NCBI GenBank assembly: GCA_013398955.1
Contig: VWPU01019139.1
Location: 159,956 to 223,955, forward strand
DNA from: Callaeas wilsoni
Lineage: Eukaryota > Chordata > Aves > Passeriformes > Callaeidae
Direction of reading: 5' to 3'
DNA: 64,000 nucleotides
Shown: positions 12,411 through 24,130 of the stretch, piece after piece
Layout of the letters: each line of letters opens with the position of its first letter
How positions within the stretch are numbered: the first letter of the stretch is position 1
Position numbers and translations under genes: made by a program
The notes under the pieces: generated by a model
What the model was told of the DNA's origin: nothing
What the model saw: only the letters and a program-made list of their open reading frames with translations
The model's database searches: none

Positions 12411-13047
12411 CTACTTATCACTTTCTTCCTGCTCCCACTGGAAATCTTGGCCTGTCATTTGGTAAAACATGACATTGAAGGGTTTGTAAAATTTCCGCAG
12501 TCTGTGGATGACGTCTGGGTCTATTTTGGGGTGAGTTCGACCCTTGGACTTGCCCAAACACCGAGGAGCACTGCTGTCCTCTGGCTTCTTTAGACAGGGA
12601 AATCCTTTCGTTTTATTAAAATAAAAATGCTTCTCTGTCACAATCCTCTTGAGGCCCAAGAAGTCCTGAACCTTGGCCATTTCCCCAGCTGGGTCAGTGA
12701 TGAGCCTCTCACCACTGACAAACAGGATCTGGGAGAGAGGGAAGTACTGGAGCCAGTTTTCCAAGTGCAGGGCATAAATCCCAATGCGGATGGCACTCCA
12801 GGAGGCATCAATCAGCCCCAGAGTCCGGTTCTTGAAGGCCAGCACCTCAAAGGTGGGGATCTCTGGCTTTTTGGAGAGAGTCTGTGTGTAGTCTGAGATG
12901 GCCCGGGTGACCGGGTTCCGCACCACCACGATCAGCTTCGTGTCCTTGGCCATGGAGTGAATGCGCCTGGGGGCCTCATTGGTCACAAAGTAGCTGGGGG
13001 TCTTCTCCATGGTGATCTGGCCATCCAGTGTCTTGGGCATCACGTTC
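12411..13047 (-). CDS. HS3ST4: HS3ST4 exon 2 (terminal coding exon)
   Basis: C-terminal half of heparan sulfate 3-O-sulfotransferase 4. The first base (G, 13047) completes the Arg codon begun in exon 1, and the protein reads [13 protein letters not shown] across the junction. It then runs 211 residues to a TAG stop at 12411-12413. [15 protein letters not shown] holds the 3'-phosphate-binding Arg (12918-12920) and Ser (12894-12896) for PAPS. Two Cys codons (12594-12596 and 12558-12560), in FPCLKK and RCLGKSKGR, form the family's conserved disulfide loop, and the Lys/Arg/His-rich stretch after it contacts the glycan. NRT and NKT are possible N-glycosylation sites. The ending [13 protein letters not shown] points to HS3ST4; as I recall the paralogues, HS3ST2 and HS3ST3A1/B1 end differently. 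There is no frameshift or internal stop. The GTG at 13043 is Val, not a start. Confidence 0.97.
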
Positions 13048-13080
13048 CTGTACAGAAGCAGAGGAGGTGGTTAGCAAGGG
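13048..13080 (-). other. HS3ST4: splice acceptor and likely branch site before HS3ST4 exon 2
   Basis: On the minus strand a pyrimidine-rich stretch leads to CTTCTGTACAG|GAACGTG, with AG at 13048-13049. CTAAC at 13070-13074 matches the branch-site consensus yUnAy. Its branch A at 13071 lies 23 nt from the AG, a usual distance. Confidence 0.85.
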
Positions 13081-13254
13081 GCCAGGCAGGGGTGGGGACC
13101 TTGTGCAGGTGTTGGTGGGACATGCAGGAGGAGGGATGCTGTCGCTCCTGTGTGACCCCCAAACCCAAGTCTTTCTGGCTTTGTTTCTTCTCAGCCCCTG
13201 GCCATGGCGGGGACTGAAAATGGAAAGTCAGCCTTGGTGACACATTATGCAGAC

Positions 13255-13790
13255 AATTTCCATAGGCGTATGTAGACCAAAGCTAATTGACACTAAACCT
13301 GCACAATACCTGCCTGTTCAGAAGCCATCTGCTCCCATTTGCTCAATTAAGCCTATTCACTCCAGAGCCGTGTACGGAGCCGCGCAGTTCGGATTACACA
13401 GGACCTTTTTGTTATGATGACATGCTTTTAAATGTCTCGGCTAATAAAACTTAATACAGAATAAGATCCCTTGCTTCTGGTACAATAATTAAATTTATTT
13501 ACTATCTTGCATGTGAGAAAGAATGACTTTTCTTTTATCTCTAATTCACATGCTCTGTCAATAATTAATTGCTGCTGGGTTTTGAGCTTCCTGTGCAAGC
13601 ACTTTTATTAGCCAAAAGGAATTTGCCTACTGGATAAATTAGCATGTAGCAAGATTTTCCTGGATAGCATATTATCATATTGTAAAATGAAACTGCAGTG
13701 AGATAGCAGTTATGTCTAAGAAAATGGAGAGGTAAATTCTTGTCCCAGTGCCACCAGTTAAGGATTATCATAGCCAGCCAGAGGGTTTTC
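13255..13790. other. AT-rich block by exon 2, candidate conserved non-coding element
   Basis: Complex AT-rich sequence 200-740 bp upstream of exon 2 in transcript order. It contains clustered TAATTA/ATTAATTG words (around 13559-13570), TTATTAGC at 13605-13612 and CAATTAAG. There is no long reading frame and no repeat similarity. It ends at the CR1 remnant at 13796. Confidence 0.35.
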
Positions 13791-13795
13791 AGTGA

Positions 13796-13850
13796 TCACA
13801 GAATCACAGAATAAACTGAGTTGGAAGGGACCCACAAGATGTCCCCTGCA
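13796..13850 (-). mobile_element. CR1 3'-end remnant
   Basis: On the plus strand it starts with TCACAGAA twice (13796-13811), followed by GAGTTGGAAGGGACCC. This is the reverse complement of the CR1 terminal repeat and the GGTCCCTTCCAAC motif. It is therefore a short 5'-truncated CR1 insertion in the minus orientation, inside the HS3ST4 intron about 750 bp from exon 2. The inner boundary is approximate. Confidence 0.75.
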
Positions 13851-14117
13851 AGAGCGTCATAGCCTCGTTCACACCTGTCATGCTGCCAGGTGGCTCTGGG
13901 GCTGGAGGCTGTGCCACAGCCAGGGACCTGCCTGCTGCCCACACCCACCCGCACCGTGGCCCTGGCTGTGGGCAGCCCCAGCCCTGCCACAGTGCCAAGG
14001 AGGAGCAACGGGGTCGCTGGCCCAGGGAAGCACTCACAGCACTGGGCAGGTCTCCTGTGTCAGACACGGAGGATGGCGATGCCCACGGCCTTGCAGGATT
14101 ATCCCTTTGTGTTGCAA

Positions 14118-14220
14118 CTATTTTTAGTACAAACATATGGCAAGGAAATAATGTGAATAGGCTGGAAATGGCTCTGTCAGAGCACCTTGGGCAGCGACAG
14201 CCACAGTAATGCTGACGTCA
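14118..14220. promoter_or_regulatory. MEF2 site plus full CRE in intron
   Basis: CTATTTTTAG at 14118-14127 fits the MEF2 consensus YTAWWWWTAR. TGACGTCA at 14213-14220 is the complete palindromic cAMP response element. They lie 85 bp apart, about 1.1 kb upstream of exon 2 in transcript order. MEF2 and CREB both act at activity-dependent neuronal enhancers, and HS3ST4 is mainly neuronal in mammals. The enhancer role is inferred. Confidence 0.35.
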
Positions 14221-15422
14221 GACTGCTGGGCCCCAGGAAGACCCATTTCAGGAACCACGCAGCTGAAGCCTGGAGCAGAAGCAGATGACAGGCACAGCCC
14301 GCTAGATGTGCTCGTCAGTGTCACCTCATATTTGACTGCTAAAGGCATCAACTGGCTTTAATGCCCCTGTAATTTGTGTATTCATTGCTGGTGCCATCCA
14401 GCCCACCACGCTTGTTCTGCTGAGGTGCTTTCGGGGGCAGTGGGGGGTCTCCTGCCAAGGCAAGAGTGAGGGTGGATTTGGTGCTGCCACGGGGCTGCCA
14501 GTGTCCTCAGCATTTTGGGTGAAGAGGCTGGCTGGCATTCCTGTGGCTGCCCCTCTCCTGCTGCAGAACCTTTCCTGTTGCACAGTGTCAGCTTGAGTAC
14601 CAGCAACGCAGCCTGCAGGGCTGCAGGACTTCAGCTCCCTGTCTCAGGGCCAGCATGCTGGTGGCCAGGCTTTATAGGGAAGCCCATCCCTCTGGCATCA
14701 GGTCTCGCTGGAGCTGCCTTCCCAGTGGCAAGGCGCCTGCAATCCCATCTTCTGCCCGGAGCACTCTGGTGCTTCATGCATGCCTTGTATCACCCACTTG
14801 AGTAGCAGTGACATGAAGGGAGCAAGGATTAGTCAGAATGATGCATCTTGAGGTATTTATTCCTTTAAGAAAACCCTGAACAAATTAAAAGGGATGGGAG
14901 CACTTGGGGACTGCAGATGCTGCAGAATTACAGACCAGCTTCCCTGGGGAATCCAGTACTCGAATTTAACAGCCCTGTGGGAAGGAAGCAGCTTTTACGG
15001 CTATGCACATCACAGCAAGCCCCATGGTATGATCAGAGATGAGCCCTTGGGTGCCCACTGCTGTACTACAGAGGTGGAGGAGTGGGAGGTGCTGCCACGA
15101 GCAGCGCTGCTCCATGCCCACTCTCACAGCCCACGGCTATCAGCTGGTAGTGGAGGATGGGGAGCGACCCACCTGCAGCAAGGACAAGAGCCATGATGGT
15201 GTCCATTCCCCACAGCAGCAGCAGGTGCCTCAGGGCATTTCGTTTGTATAAAACAAACACACTGGGAGTTTATAAAAGCAGCATGAACAAACATGTCAAT
15301 TACAACTGCCCCTTCAGATGATGTTACCATAATAAACAGGAGCCAAGAAATTGCAGAGCTAATAATCTGGAAGTGTTGCCACATTTAAGGACTGTGTTTA
15401 ACTCTGTGCACAATAAAGACAA

Positions 15423-15478
15423 ATGGATGGATGGATGGATGGATGGATGGATGGATGGATGGATGGATGGATGGATGG
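15423..15478. repeat. (ATGG)14 microsatellite
   Basis: Fourteen perfect ATGG units (56 bp). It opens a spurious reading frame of repeated MDGW that is not a gene. The length and perfection suggest it is polymorphic between individuals. Confidence 0.97.
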
Positions 15479-16779
15479 GCTGGCCCTGAGGAGAGACAAT
15501 GGGGAAGCAGTGATCAAGGAAAAGAGGAGAAGCAGATTCAGCTTTCGCTATACAGTTTTAAGGATAAAGCTGGAAGCCACAGTGTGTCCTCAGGACACCC
15601 TGGCCCTGCAGAGTCCAGAACAACTGTGGCTCCAGGATGTACATAGAGAAAGGCTTTACCCCAAACTCTGCTGCGTTTCAGAGGCCCTCCCCATGTGCTG
15701 CCCTACCAGGGCAGGTGCCGTGCTACACTGTGCAGGCGAAGGAGGCTTGAGCCTGCAGCCCTAGCGCCAGGTGCCCTACGTGCAGCCGGTGGCACACGAT
15801 AACTGCTGCCAAACAGAGAGTGGCACATGGCACTGCCAGCTCCTGCTGCTGGGAATAACAAGGGTGTTAAAGCTGGAGCAGTCGAGCCTCTGGCACGGCA
15901 GGAGTGCTCCTCAGAGCAGTTAACCTTCACAGAGCTGCTGCCATGTGCTCTGCCCTAATTGCGTGTGTGCCGATGGAATTCTAACCAGCTCTGTGTGTGC
16001 AGGCAGAGCGACGCTCCGCATCGCTCTCCTGCAGTGGCTGATGCAGAACAGTTTGCAGTGTGGGGCTAGGGCTTTGCTCCCTTTGGAACACACTTTGGCT
16101 TTCCCTGCAGTGTTAGTGTCTCTTTCGAGGCCAGTCTGGCTGCTGAAGAAGCATGGCCACGCAGTGGCTGCACCCGACATGCCTCCACGGGGCAGTGCGC
16201 GAGGTGAAGTGCTGGAATGGGACATGTCCACGCGTGGCTCTGCCACCGGGGTCTCCCCATCTGCACCTCTTCTCTCTCCATCCACTGCTCACCTGAAAAA
16301 GGGGAGTGATGCCAACAAGCCACTGGCAGGAGCTCCGCTGCCACAGGCATGAACAAACCCTCTGCTCCCTTACGGGATGGGCGTCATCCCCTTGTGCTTC
16401 TTGGTGCAGCATCACTCCACTGTGCAATGCCAAAACAAAACTGTCATGCTGTGCTTGGACCAAGGAATTACCTCGTCCTCCAAGCAGATGATCCAATATA
16501 AATTATTGAGTACTCGCTTGGACTTTTGATATTTCTCTCCTTTCCTGTTCATTCCCCAGTGCTGTGCCCAGAGGCTGAGGAGGGCCAGACCGCTCTGTGC
16601 GCCCTCGGCACCCCTGAGCTGCACAGGGCCTTGCTGCTGTCACTCCTTCAGGTTTCTGCTCTGTTCATGGAAGGCCCCCAGCCACTGTGGGTGGCAGGCA
16701 GGACAGCTGGCTTCCGCCCGCCCTGGCTCGGAGCAGAGGCCGGCTCTAAGCCCTCACTGGGAAAATGTGCTGTAGTAAT

Positions 16780-17700
16780 TGTTCTTAACTGCTGGCTTCA
16801 AACAAGCTCTTTATTTTCAAAGGATACATTTTATAAATTTGAGAATTTGCATGTTGCCAAAATCCCCTTGTGGTTTATTTAAATCCAGATTATCTTGTTT
16901 ATTCCTTCAGTCACAGCTGTCATTTATCTCTGTGTAGGCAGCTTGTTCACGATGTTGCAGGTTTCCTGCAATCCCACTCAAAACGAGTCTTTGTTAACTG
17001 TATTTTCATGTTCTCAACAAGAGAAAAAAGTTCATAGCAACTCCCAGGGCTTGGGGAATCGCAGAGGAGGACAGAGATTTGCACAGCTGCCATGGAAAGA
17101 GGAAATGGCCAGGTGCTGCAAGTGTCACCTGCCCACAGAGCTCCTCTCTGCTGCTCCTAGGGGTGGAGCAAACAGCTGCCTTTGTCTTCTGAAAAGACAA
17201 ACATGAATCCTTTTTTTTTTTATTATTAACACATTCCGGTATAATTGCTTGAGCTGTCAGCTGTGACCTGCCAGTAATTCAGCAGGCGTGGGACTTTCAA
17301 GGGGAGAACGGCATTGCAACTGAGCCCGCAGTCTGCATTAAAAGCAGAACCCATTTGCTATAAGCCCCCGAGTCAAATCTCTTGTTGAATTTGTTCAAAC
17401 ATAAATTTACAGCTGAATTTACATAGGTTTAATGTTTTATAATCTTTTCGGTCTGTGAATCTACATTCAAGAGTGAGTGCATTAGCTCAGAAATATTGTG
17501 CTTAACGCTGAAAATAATTTTAATCTCTCCAAAGTCCAATCCTTTGCACATCACTAAACCTCAGAAGCCAATCCCTTCTAATAAGAGACACAAAACTTGC
17601 ATCTGTCGCTGCCTAATAGATTCACATTGCTCTAATTCAAACAGCTCACATATGTCTGTTAAAAAACACTAAACGCAAATTATAAAGCCCTTTCAGAAAA
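16780..17700. other. AT-rich block, candidate conserved non-coding element
   Basis: Two AT-rich parts (16780-17000 and 17215-17700) around a short GC-richer stretch. An octamer ATTTGCAT is at 16845-16852. Near 17250 a run reading GAGCTGTCAGCTGTGACC packs a TALE-type TGTCA, a CAGCTG E-box and a TGACC half site. The 17400-17700 part is complex and free of repeats. No gene. Confidence 0.35.
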
Positions 17701-20700
17701 GCGGGTGCCAGCTCAGACTGGGGACCAAAAGAACATCAACCATCCCCAGGAGACTCACTGGAAGACTTTAATGGTTAGGAATCTGGTGGCTGGGAGAAGG
17801 GCTTGAACCACCCCTCTCTGTGACCTGTGGTCTGCTTCTGCAGGGCTTATAACCCCAAATTAATGGCTGCCTATACTGTTGGTTTCCCTCTCCAAGACAA
17901 GGAGAGGGAAGGTTTCCCTCTTCCCAGAGTTTCCAAAGCCATTCAATGTCCATGCAGAACACTCTTGTGAGGGGCAGTCTGGGATTGCAAAGACGTGTCC
18001 TTGCTCTGTGCCAGCCATGTCCCTGCTGAGTTTCTCCCCAGTGTCCTCCAGGCCGTGCAGAATGCGGGAGCTCAGGACACTACAGCTGGAGTGGAGGCAG
18101 CCCCGGATGCCAGTGCAGCCGTGGAATAAGAAGCAGCTGGGGCTTGGGAGTGTCTCAGTGCCCTCAGCAGGGCCAGCCATTCTCCCAGTGCTGCCAGGGC
18201 TGGCTGGAGCCGTCCATCCATCTGTCCGCTACATGGGCCGGATGGAGCGCGGTCCCGGGTTGCCATACCAACGCAGGTGCTATCTCGTGTTGACTAACTG
18301 AGAGCTGATCTGATCAGAGAATGGCAGCTTGGAGTTTCCATGGCAACCGAGATGCCAAATTGGAAATGGTGTCAATAGCAAAGGTATCTGAGAGGCGGTA
18401 AGTGGCGCAGGGGGCAGTGCCTGGCAGGGGCTGCGGGCACCCCAGTGGGTATCTACCTACACCGGCTGCCCATGGCTCCTGCTCCTGGGCTGGTGGGACG
18501 GCTCGGGGCACCCCACAGCAGCTCAGCTGCATCTCAGGTGCCACGCCCAGGACCCCCATTTCACGGGGCACAGCTCCCCTACTCCCTCCCTCGCTGTCCT
18601 CCTCGTCTGCTGTCCTGGCAGCCGTGTCAAGGGGTCGGTGCTGCTCACCGCAGCAATCCGCAAAGGACTTGGCTCCGCAGCCCAGGAGCTCAGGGCATGT
18701 GCCTGGAGGGAGGATGCCACTCAGGAGCACCATTCGAGCCACGCTCCCAGACACTGAGGAAAATGCCTTTGGAGCACAGTCTATTTCACAATATCACCTA
18801 GTCTTGAGTCCAACAATCACAATGAAAGGGCTTCTGTGTCTCCACAAAATGCAAAATCTTTAACGGCTCATTGGCATGTGCTTAAGTTGGCCTGGATAAG
18901 AAGTTACTCCTGAGAACCTGCTATTGATTCTGTCAAGGATTCAAAGGTTTTATAGGCATCGCTCAAGATCTCTTTAGTACTTGTACCTTCTTAATGGCTC
19001 TCATCACCGATAGAACTGGAAACATCCCCCAGCACCCTGGGAAGCAGCTGTCTCTGTGCCAGGAGTTGGAGCCACGCTGCTGCCAAGGAGCGTGGCCTCC
19101 CTCCACACGGCCGGGCAAGCCTCCTTGGCACCCTGAGGGGACAGCCCTTCTGTGGCTCCTCCGGGGTCTTTTAGAAGATGGGGCAGATACTGGGGCTAGG
19201 GAAAGGGGTGGGGGGCAAATTGCACCCAGGAAGTCTCCTCTCCTCCTACCACTATGCAACAAAATCAGTGGGCAGGTGGTTGAGTAGCAGACAAAAATAT
19301 AAATATGCTCTGATTTCACTGGGACCATCTGGCTCCGGCATGATAGGTGGGTAGGAATGCTATAATCATGGAGCAGAGTACTAAGCTCATCCATTAAAGT
19401 CTTTTAGCAGAAGCAACTATGGAACCTGTATTAATCCAGCAATGCTTTGTGAACGGACATCACAAGGTTAGATCCATTCAGCTGCAATTAAAACCAACCC
19501 TCACTGATCAGGCTAGCTGGGAGAGCTGCTGCAGCACTGTGTTCCCCAAGGCTCTCATGAGTATAGACTGTTGATACTTGCACAATGTAATCTGAAATTA
19601 TGATCCTAATGCTAGATGTTGCTTTCTTCTGTTCTTTCCTCAAGTGGATCTCCTCTGGGACATGGCTGCTGCCTTGTGCCGAAATCCCTTGCCTGTCAGT
19701 GCACAGCTCTCGCACAAATTGGACAGGCTCAGGTTAGTGCTGTGGGGGTCCTGATAGGGAAGTGCCTGATGTGCTTCCTGATGGGGACTGCCCTTCCCCA
19801 CTGCCCTCCTCACCAGCAGCTGCAGGATGTACAGGGGCATGCTGGCTCCTGCACTTGGGGAGCTCCTGGCAAGGCTGGGAGCATCTCAGCACATCTCAGC
19901 ACAGCATACACCTCCTCAGGTGTCACAAACAACCCTCGGCACTGCTTGACTTTGACTGCGCAAAGGACCCTCAGCTCTATGGATGGAGATGCGTATTCAG
20001 TGTGACATTGTTTGACCAGGAATAAATTTGGCCCAATCTCTCCAATTTTAGTGCAAGATTTTTTGTTGGTCAGCAGTCAGCCATGAAACAGTTTGTGAAA
20101 AAGGCTGGAAATGCATATTTCTAACCTCTCTGCTGCCAAAACTATTTTGACTAAGTCTCACTACCATTCTCTACAGAAGCGCCATGATCCTATTCACAGG
20201 GAATCTCTCAGTGTCTTCTACTGGATTTAATTACTGTATTAGTCACAGTAATAGCAAAGCAGCCCTAGTCTGAGCCCCTCACACAGCACTGGAATGAGGA
20301 CTCATGGGCAGCCAGGGGTGAGTCCTGCCTCCTCTTACTGAGGATGCTCAAGTCAAGGTAGTCTGCCCCCAGTCCAGATTTCCCTTCAACACAGGAGTTC
20401 AAGTCCCCTCGGTGCCAGTTCACTCACTTTCCACTGTTTTTTGCCTGCCCCATGCCAGTCCTCAGCTGCGGGGCAGAGCTACATGAAATGCTGATGCACA
20501 TGCTATCTCTGCTTGCAGGACAGAAACCCTCTCTAAACCATGCAACCCAGTGCACCTTGCTGGCAGCAGTCATCGCACACCTTCTCTTCCCAATCCCCTG
20601 GGATTCCCGATCTGGGAGTTCAGTACCAACATGCAGCAGGACGAGCCCCCAGCACCAGCTGTGTTCCTCCTGACCCAAGCAGAGAAACAGGAGCCCACAT

Positions 20701-21999
20701 GGATACCCATGCAGGACTGCTCCCACCCAGCTCAGCCTTGATGGTTGCTAAGTGATGCCTGTGGAAGTTTCAAGACTGTCAATAATAGATGCTGTTGGTA
20801 TTGCAGGCTGTGGTTCCTGCAACAGCCAGTTGGATGTGGGAAAGCTACAACTCATGGGGAGAGTGGGACGTGCACACCGTGCAGCTGACACCTAACGCTG
20901 ATCAGACCCAACTGGGTGGTTCAAACCACTCCAGTCTCCCAAAGACGGGATGAGCCCTTCCCAAAGAAGGCCAGGGAAATAAAATATTAAAATATAGTGG
21001 TTTGGAGCTGCATATCCTGAGGAGTCCTTTTTCATCCTCTGGAAAATTTAATTCTACCAGGAAAAACACCCTGGCAATAATGGCTGCCTAACTGAAAGCA
21101 CCACGGCTGTATCATACTAAAAGCTTTTCAGGAAAAAGAGTAAATAAATTCCATTCTTCAGATGCATCTGGATGCTATCCTAACGCAGTGCCAGAGTAAT
21201 AGGTAAGCCATCAACAGCTAAAAGGCTGGGAATTGTTATGGAGGAGCAATACTGCCAAATAGGCTGAAAACAGCAGTAATCGTTCCCATCCTGAGCTGAG
21301 CTCCAGCACCACTGGCAGCTGGGGATGGGAGAGGGCCGCCTGCCCTCCTGCCAGAGGGACCAGCATAAAAAGGCTGAACACAGAACCACCATCAAGGCTG
21401 CCACAGGAGCCTCAGGCTGGTCAGAGGTGGTGGCCAGGAGCATGTCCCTCTGCACCTTCACACCTGCAGTTACCTGTTCCTTTTCTAGTTGTCAATGAGA
21501 CAGATCCATGCAAGCCATCAGTGCTGCAGGCAGAGCAGCTGAAGGGGCAGGTGGGGAGGTGAGGGGCTCTCAGCAGTTGCTGGAGGTAGCAAAGCCAGCT
21601 CCAAACCCCTCCACAGACACACGGAGTGGCAAGATCTTCCCAGCTGCATTAGCCTCTCAACTGTCTAAACCACAATATCCCACTGTTTAATCTACAGTGG
21701 ACCAGTGTTTGCATCCAGCCTCTGGAGCCCAGCAGATGCCCTGGGCAGAGCCCCAGTGCTCCCCTTGCTATTGCAGGCAGCAATGCACACCAAAGCCCCA
21801 GCCCCTTCTCTGCCTCCTCCCCATGCAAGTGGGAACCACATCAGTCCCAGCATCAGACAAGTCCTGTGGTGGCCAAGGCATCTCCCAAAACAACTGCCAA
21901 GGACTACACAGATCCAAGACTCCTCCATTCCCACCCCAGAGCTGCTCCTCTGCCCCTGGAGGGAGTGATGCCAGCCAGGCTGCTGCAGAGGGCACAGCT
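17701..21999. other. intron segment without genes
   Basis: Alternating GC-rich (18000-19250, 20300-20950) and moderately AT-rich DNA. Apart from the paired X-boxes at 18259-18347 nothing is recognised. Frames up to 153 codons overlap on both strands and carry no family signature. Confidence 0.5.
18259..18347. promoter_or_regulatory. pair of RFX-like X-boxes
   Basis: Position 18259-18272 matches the palindromic X-box GTTGCCATGGCAAC at 12 of 14 bases, and 18334-18347 matches at 13 of 14. Their starts are 75 bp apart. An inverted CCAAT (ATTGG) follows within about 20 bp of the second. The spacing and pairing suggest an RFX-bound element. Matches were scored by eye. Confidence 0.3.
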
Positions 22000-22620
22000 A
22001 TTTATTATTTGCTTCTGTTGATTATTTTGGGGTTTAAGTTCATTTATTATGTATGCAAGAATGGTAATACACTGGCATCTGAATGTCTTTTAGGCATACA
22101 ATATCCTTATTATTCAAAGTGGTTTTTCCTCCATAATTGAGTGGTTTACCTTATTATTACACTATGTTAATGATCCAGCATTTCCATTTTTCTATAGGAT
22201 GCTTAATTGTAAGCAAAGTGCAATCAGAATCAGAGATGCCATGTGTAATTCACAGCATCATAATAACAGCCAGAATTGCAGGAACGAAGTACCAAAATAA
22301 GTAACAGTGGGGAGAAAGCCGCCCTGAAAACCCCCAGGAAGCTGCTCTGTGCTGGGACAGAGCCCGCCCACCCAGGATCCTCTCCCCAAACTCTGACAGT
22401 TTGGGCATTAACAGAGATAGAGTGCTATTGATATCAGTTTGTACATTTAATCAGGTTTTTTTTGCAGTTTTCAGCGAGATGTGAACTATATCCCTGTCCA
22501 AGGCATTTGGTTCAAATCAGCTGAGACAGAGAATAATCAAGATTTATGATTCTCATTCTGACTCGGATCACACAGTCAGTGCAAACGGTACAGCAGTGCT
22601 TCCTCCCTGAGCCCCAGTGA
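22000..22620. other. AT-rich block, candidate conserved non-coding element
   Basis: Complex AT-rich sequence at 22000-22310 and 22385-22600 split by a GC-rich insert. It includes GTTAATGAT and CATAATAACAG words. No coding content or known repeat. Confidence 0.25.
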
Positions 22621-23799
22621 CATCCCTCTGCTTGCCCTCACACAGTGATTTAACGTCCATCCCAGGGACTGTCACGATGCTGCTGCAGCTCCAGCTGCAG
22701 GTGACTCTGGGTTGCCTCCACTATCCCCAGGGGCGGCACTTGAGAGGCACTGCAACCTATTTCGGGTTGGTTGGCAGAAATCAGTGAAACAGCACTTTGC
22801 AAAAACTCATTTGCTGTGCCTCCCAGCACAGCCTAGAGCAGCCTGGAGCAGGAGCAGCCTGTGGCATGTCTGACCTCTCTTACCCAAGGCATCCCTGCTG
22901 GGGAAGCACACTGGGGGTTCTCACAGGTGAACCACACCTACCCCTGCAAGAGTCAGGGGCCCAGGAGCAAAGTGAGCACTGGGACTGCACAGGGAAGGGC
23001 CAGGGATGGCTCAGGAGGCAGCTCCCAGCAGCAGCAAGGGCCGTCCGCACATCCAGCAGGCAGTTCCATTTCCAGGGGCTCAGCAGCAGCCCAGGGAGTC
23101 AGAGCTCTCCAAGCGCTCAGCTGGGAAGTGAATGTTTAGATAAAAATTAAATAATCCAAAACCAACTCTAATAAAACCAGCCAGGTGATGGAAACAGCAA
23201 TGGTCAGGCAATTTTCAAGCCATTTTGAAGTCAGCCATGCTGTGTGTTGCTGGCTGGCCAGAGTGTGCTGTCGCTGGCCCTTGGGATGCTCTGGTGGGCC
23301 CTTGCCCAGACATCTGCTCCCATCAGTACAAGATGGATGTGAGCCCAGGCCAGGCAGTTCAGCCACAACTGCGGAGGAAGGTCCTGGCAGATTCATACTG
23401 CCCGGCAGACCTGGGAGTTCCCCTCTCTGGGCAGCACAGCCCCAGCATCTCAGCCCATAAAACCCCATATCACGTGTGTGGTTCATGGAAAGAGAGTGCT
23501 GTGATCCTGGTGCCGAGAGCTCAGCAGTGGATCCATCCAGGAATGGGGTGATGGGAGCTCCATCTTGCTAGAGGGCTGGGACAGGGAGCGTAGGCTCTTC
23601 CTGCCTCCCGCATGGCTGGTAACGAAGGCAGCTGCACGGCAGCCGCGGAGGGCTGTGCCGCCGGTACTCGCTGCTACCGCTGCCCTACAGGGGCCCTGTC
23701 GTGTTCTGTCTCATCAGGGTTTGCTGAGCCACCTTTCCCCACACACTGTGCGGCACCACTCAGGGTTAGCCAGGGCTCTCCGTTAATTCACACATGTAG
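22621..23799. other. intron segment without genes
   Basis: GC-rich unique sequence with mild CpG enrichment around 23620-23690. No gene, repeat or strong motif is recognised. Confidence 0.5.
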
Positions 23800-24130
23800 C
23801 GTAACATCCAAGTGAGTGAAAAAACAGCCCAGTGCCACTCCAGTCAATAGAGTAAACAATTCCTGGTTTGGATAAACAGAATTACTAGTGTTGAAGAGCT
23901 CTGGGCAGCACTGCACAGTCTGATTAGTGTAAATGCTAAACACAAACCAATTAACACTCTCTAAGTCTGCTTATCTCATGTCACTTAGTGCTAAAATAAA
24001 GGCTAACACTAAATACACACATTGATTTAGCCATTAAATCTAACATCACTCAAAACAGCTCATTATATCACTGAGAAACAAATAAAGTCACCTGAATTTT
24101 CAGAAGCTGCTGTATTATGAGCAATGACTC
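23800..24130. other. AT-rich block, candidate conserved non-coding element
   Basis: Contains repeated CTAAA/CTAACA words, GATTAG and CCAATTAAC over about 300 bp with no repeat similarity. A possible regulatory element. Confidence 0.25.

Larger units (their letters stand above)
13851..16779. other. intron segment without genes
   Basis: GC-rich unique DNA holding the MEF2/CRE pair and the ATGG microsatellite. Reading frames up to about 135 codons are judged chance. Nothing else is recognised. Confidence 0.55.

Noticed and set aside
12627..12896. Plus-strand frame opposite HS3ST4 exon 2
   Set aside because: Shadow of a conserved coding exon on the other strand.
13041..13043. GTG at the left end of the exon 2 frame as a start codon
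   Set aside because: It is an internal Val codon: the acceptor AG lies at 13048-13049 and the frame continues from exon 1.
15423..15764. Frame beginning with repeated MDGW
   Set aside because: It is a translation of the ATGG microsatellite.
22722..22740. Possible CTCF-like site around CCCCAGGGGCGGC
   Set aside because: Several mismatches at invariant core positions.
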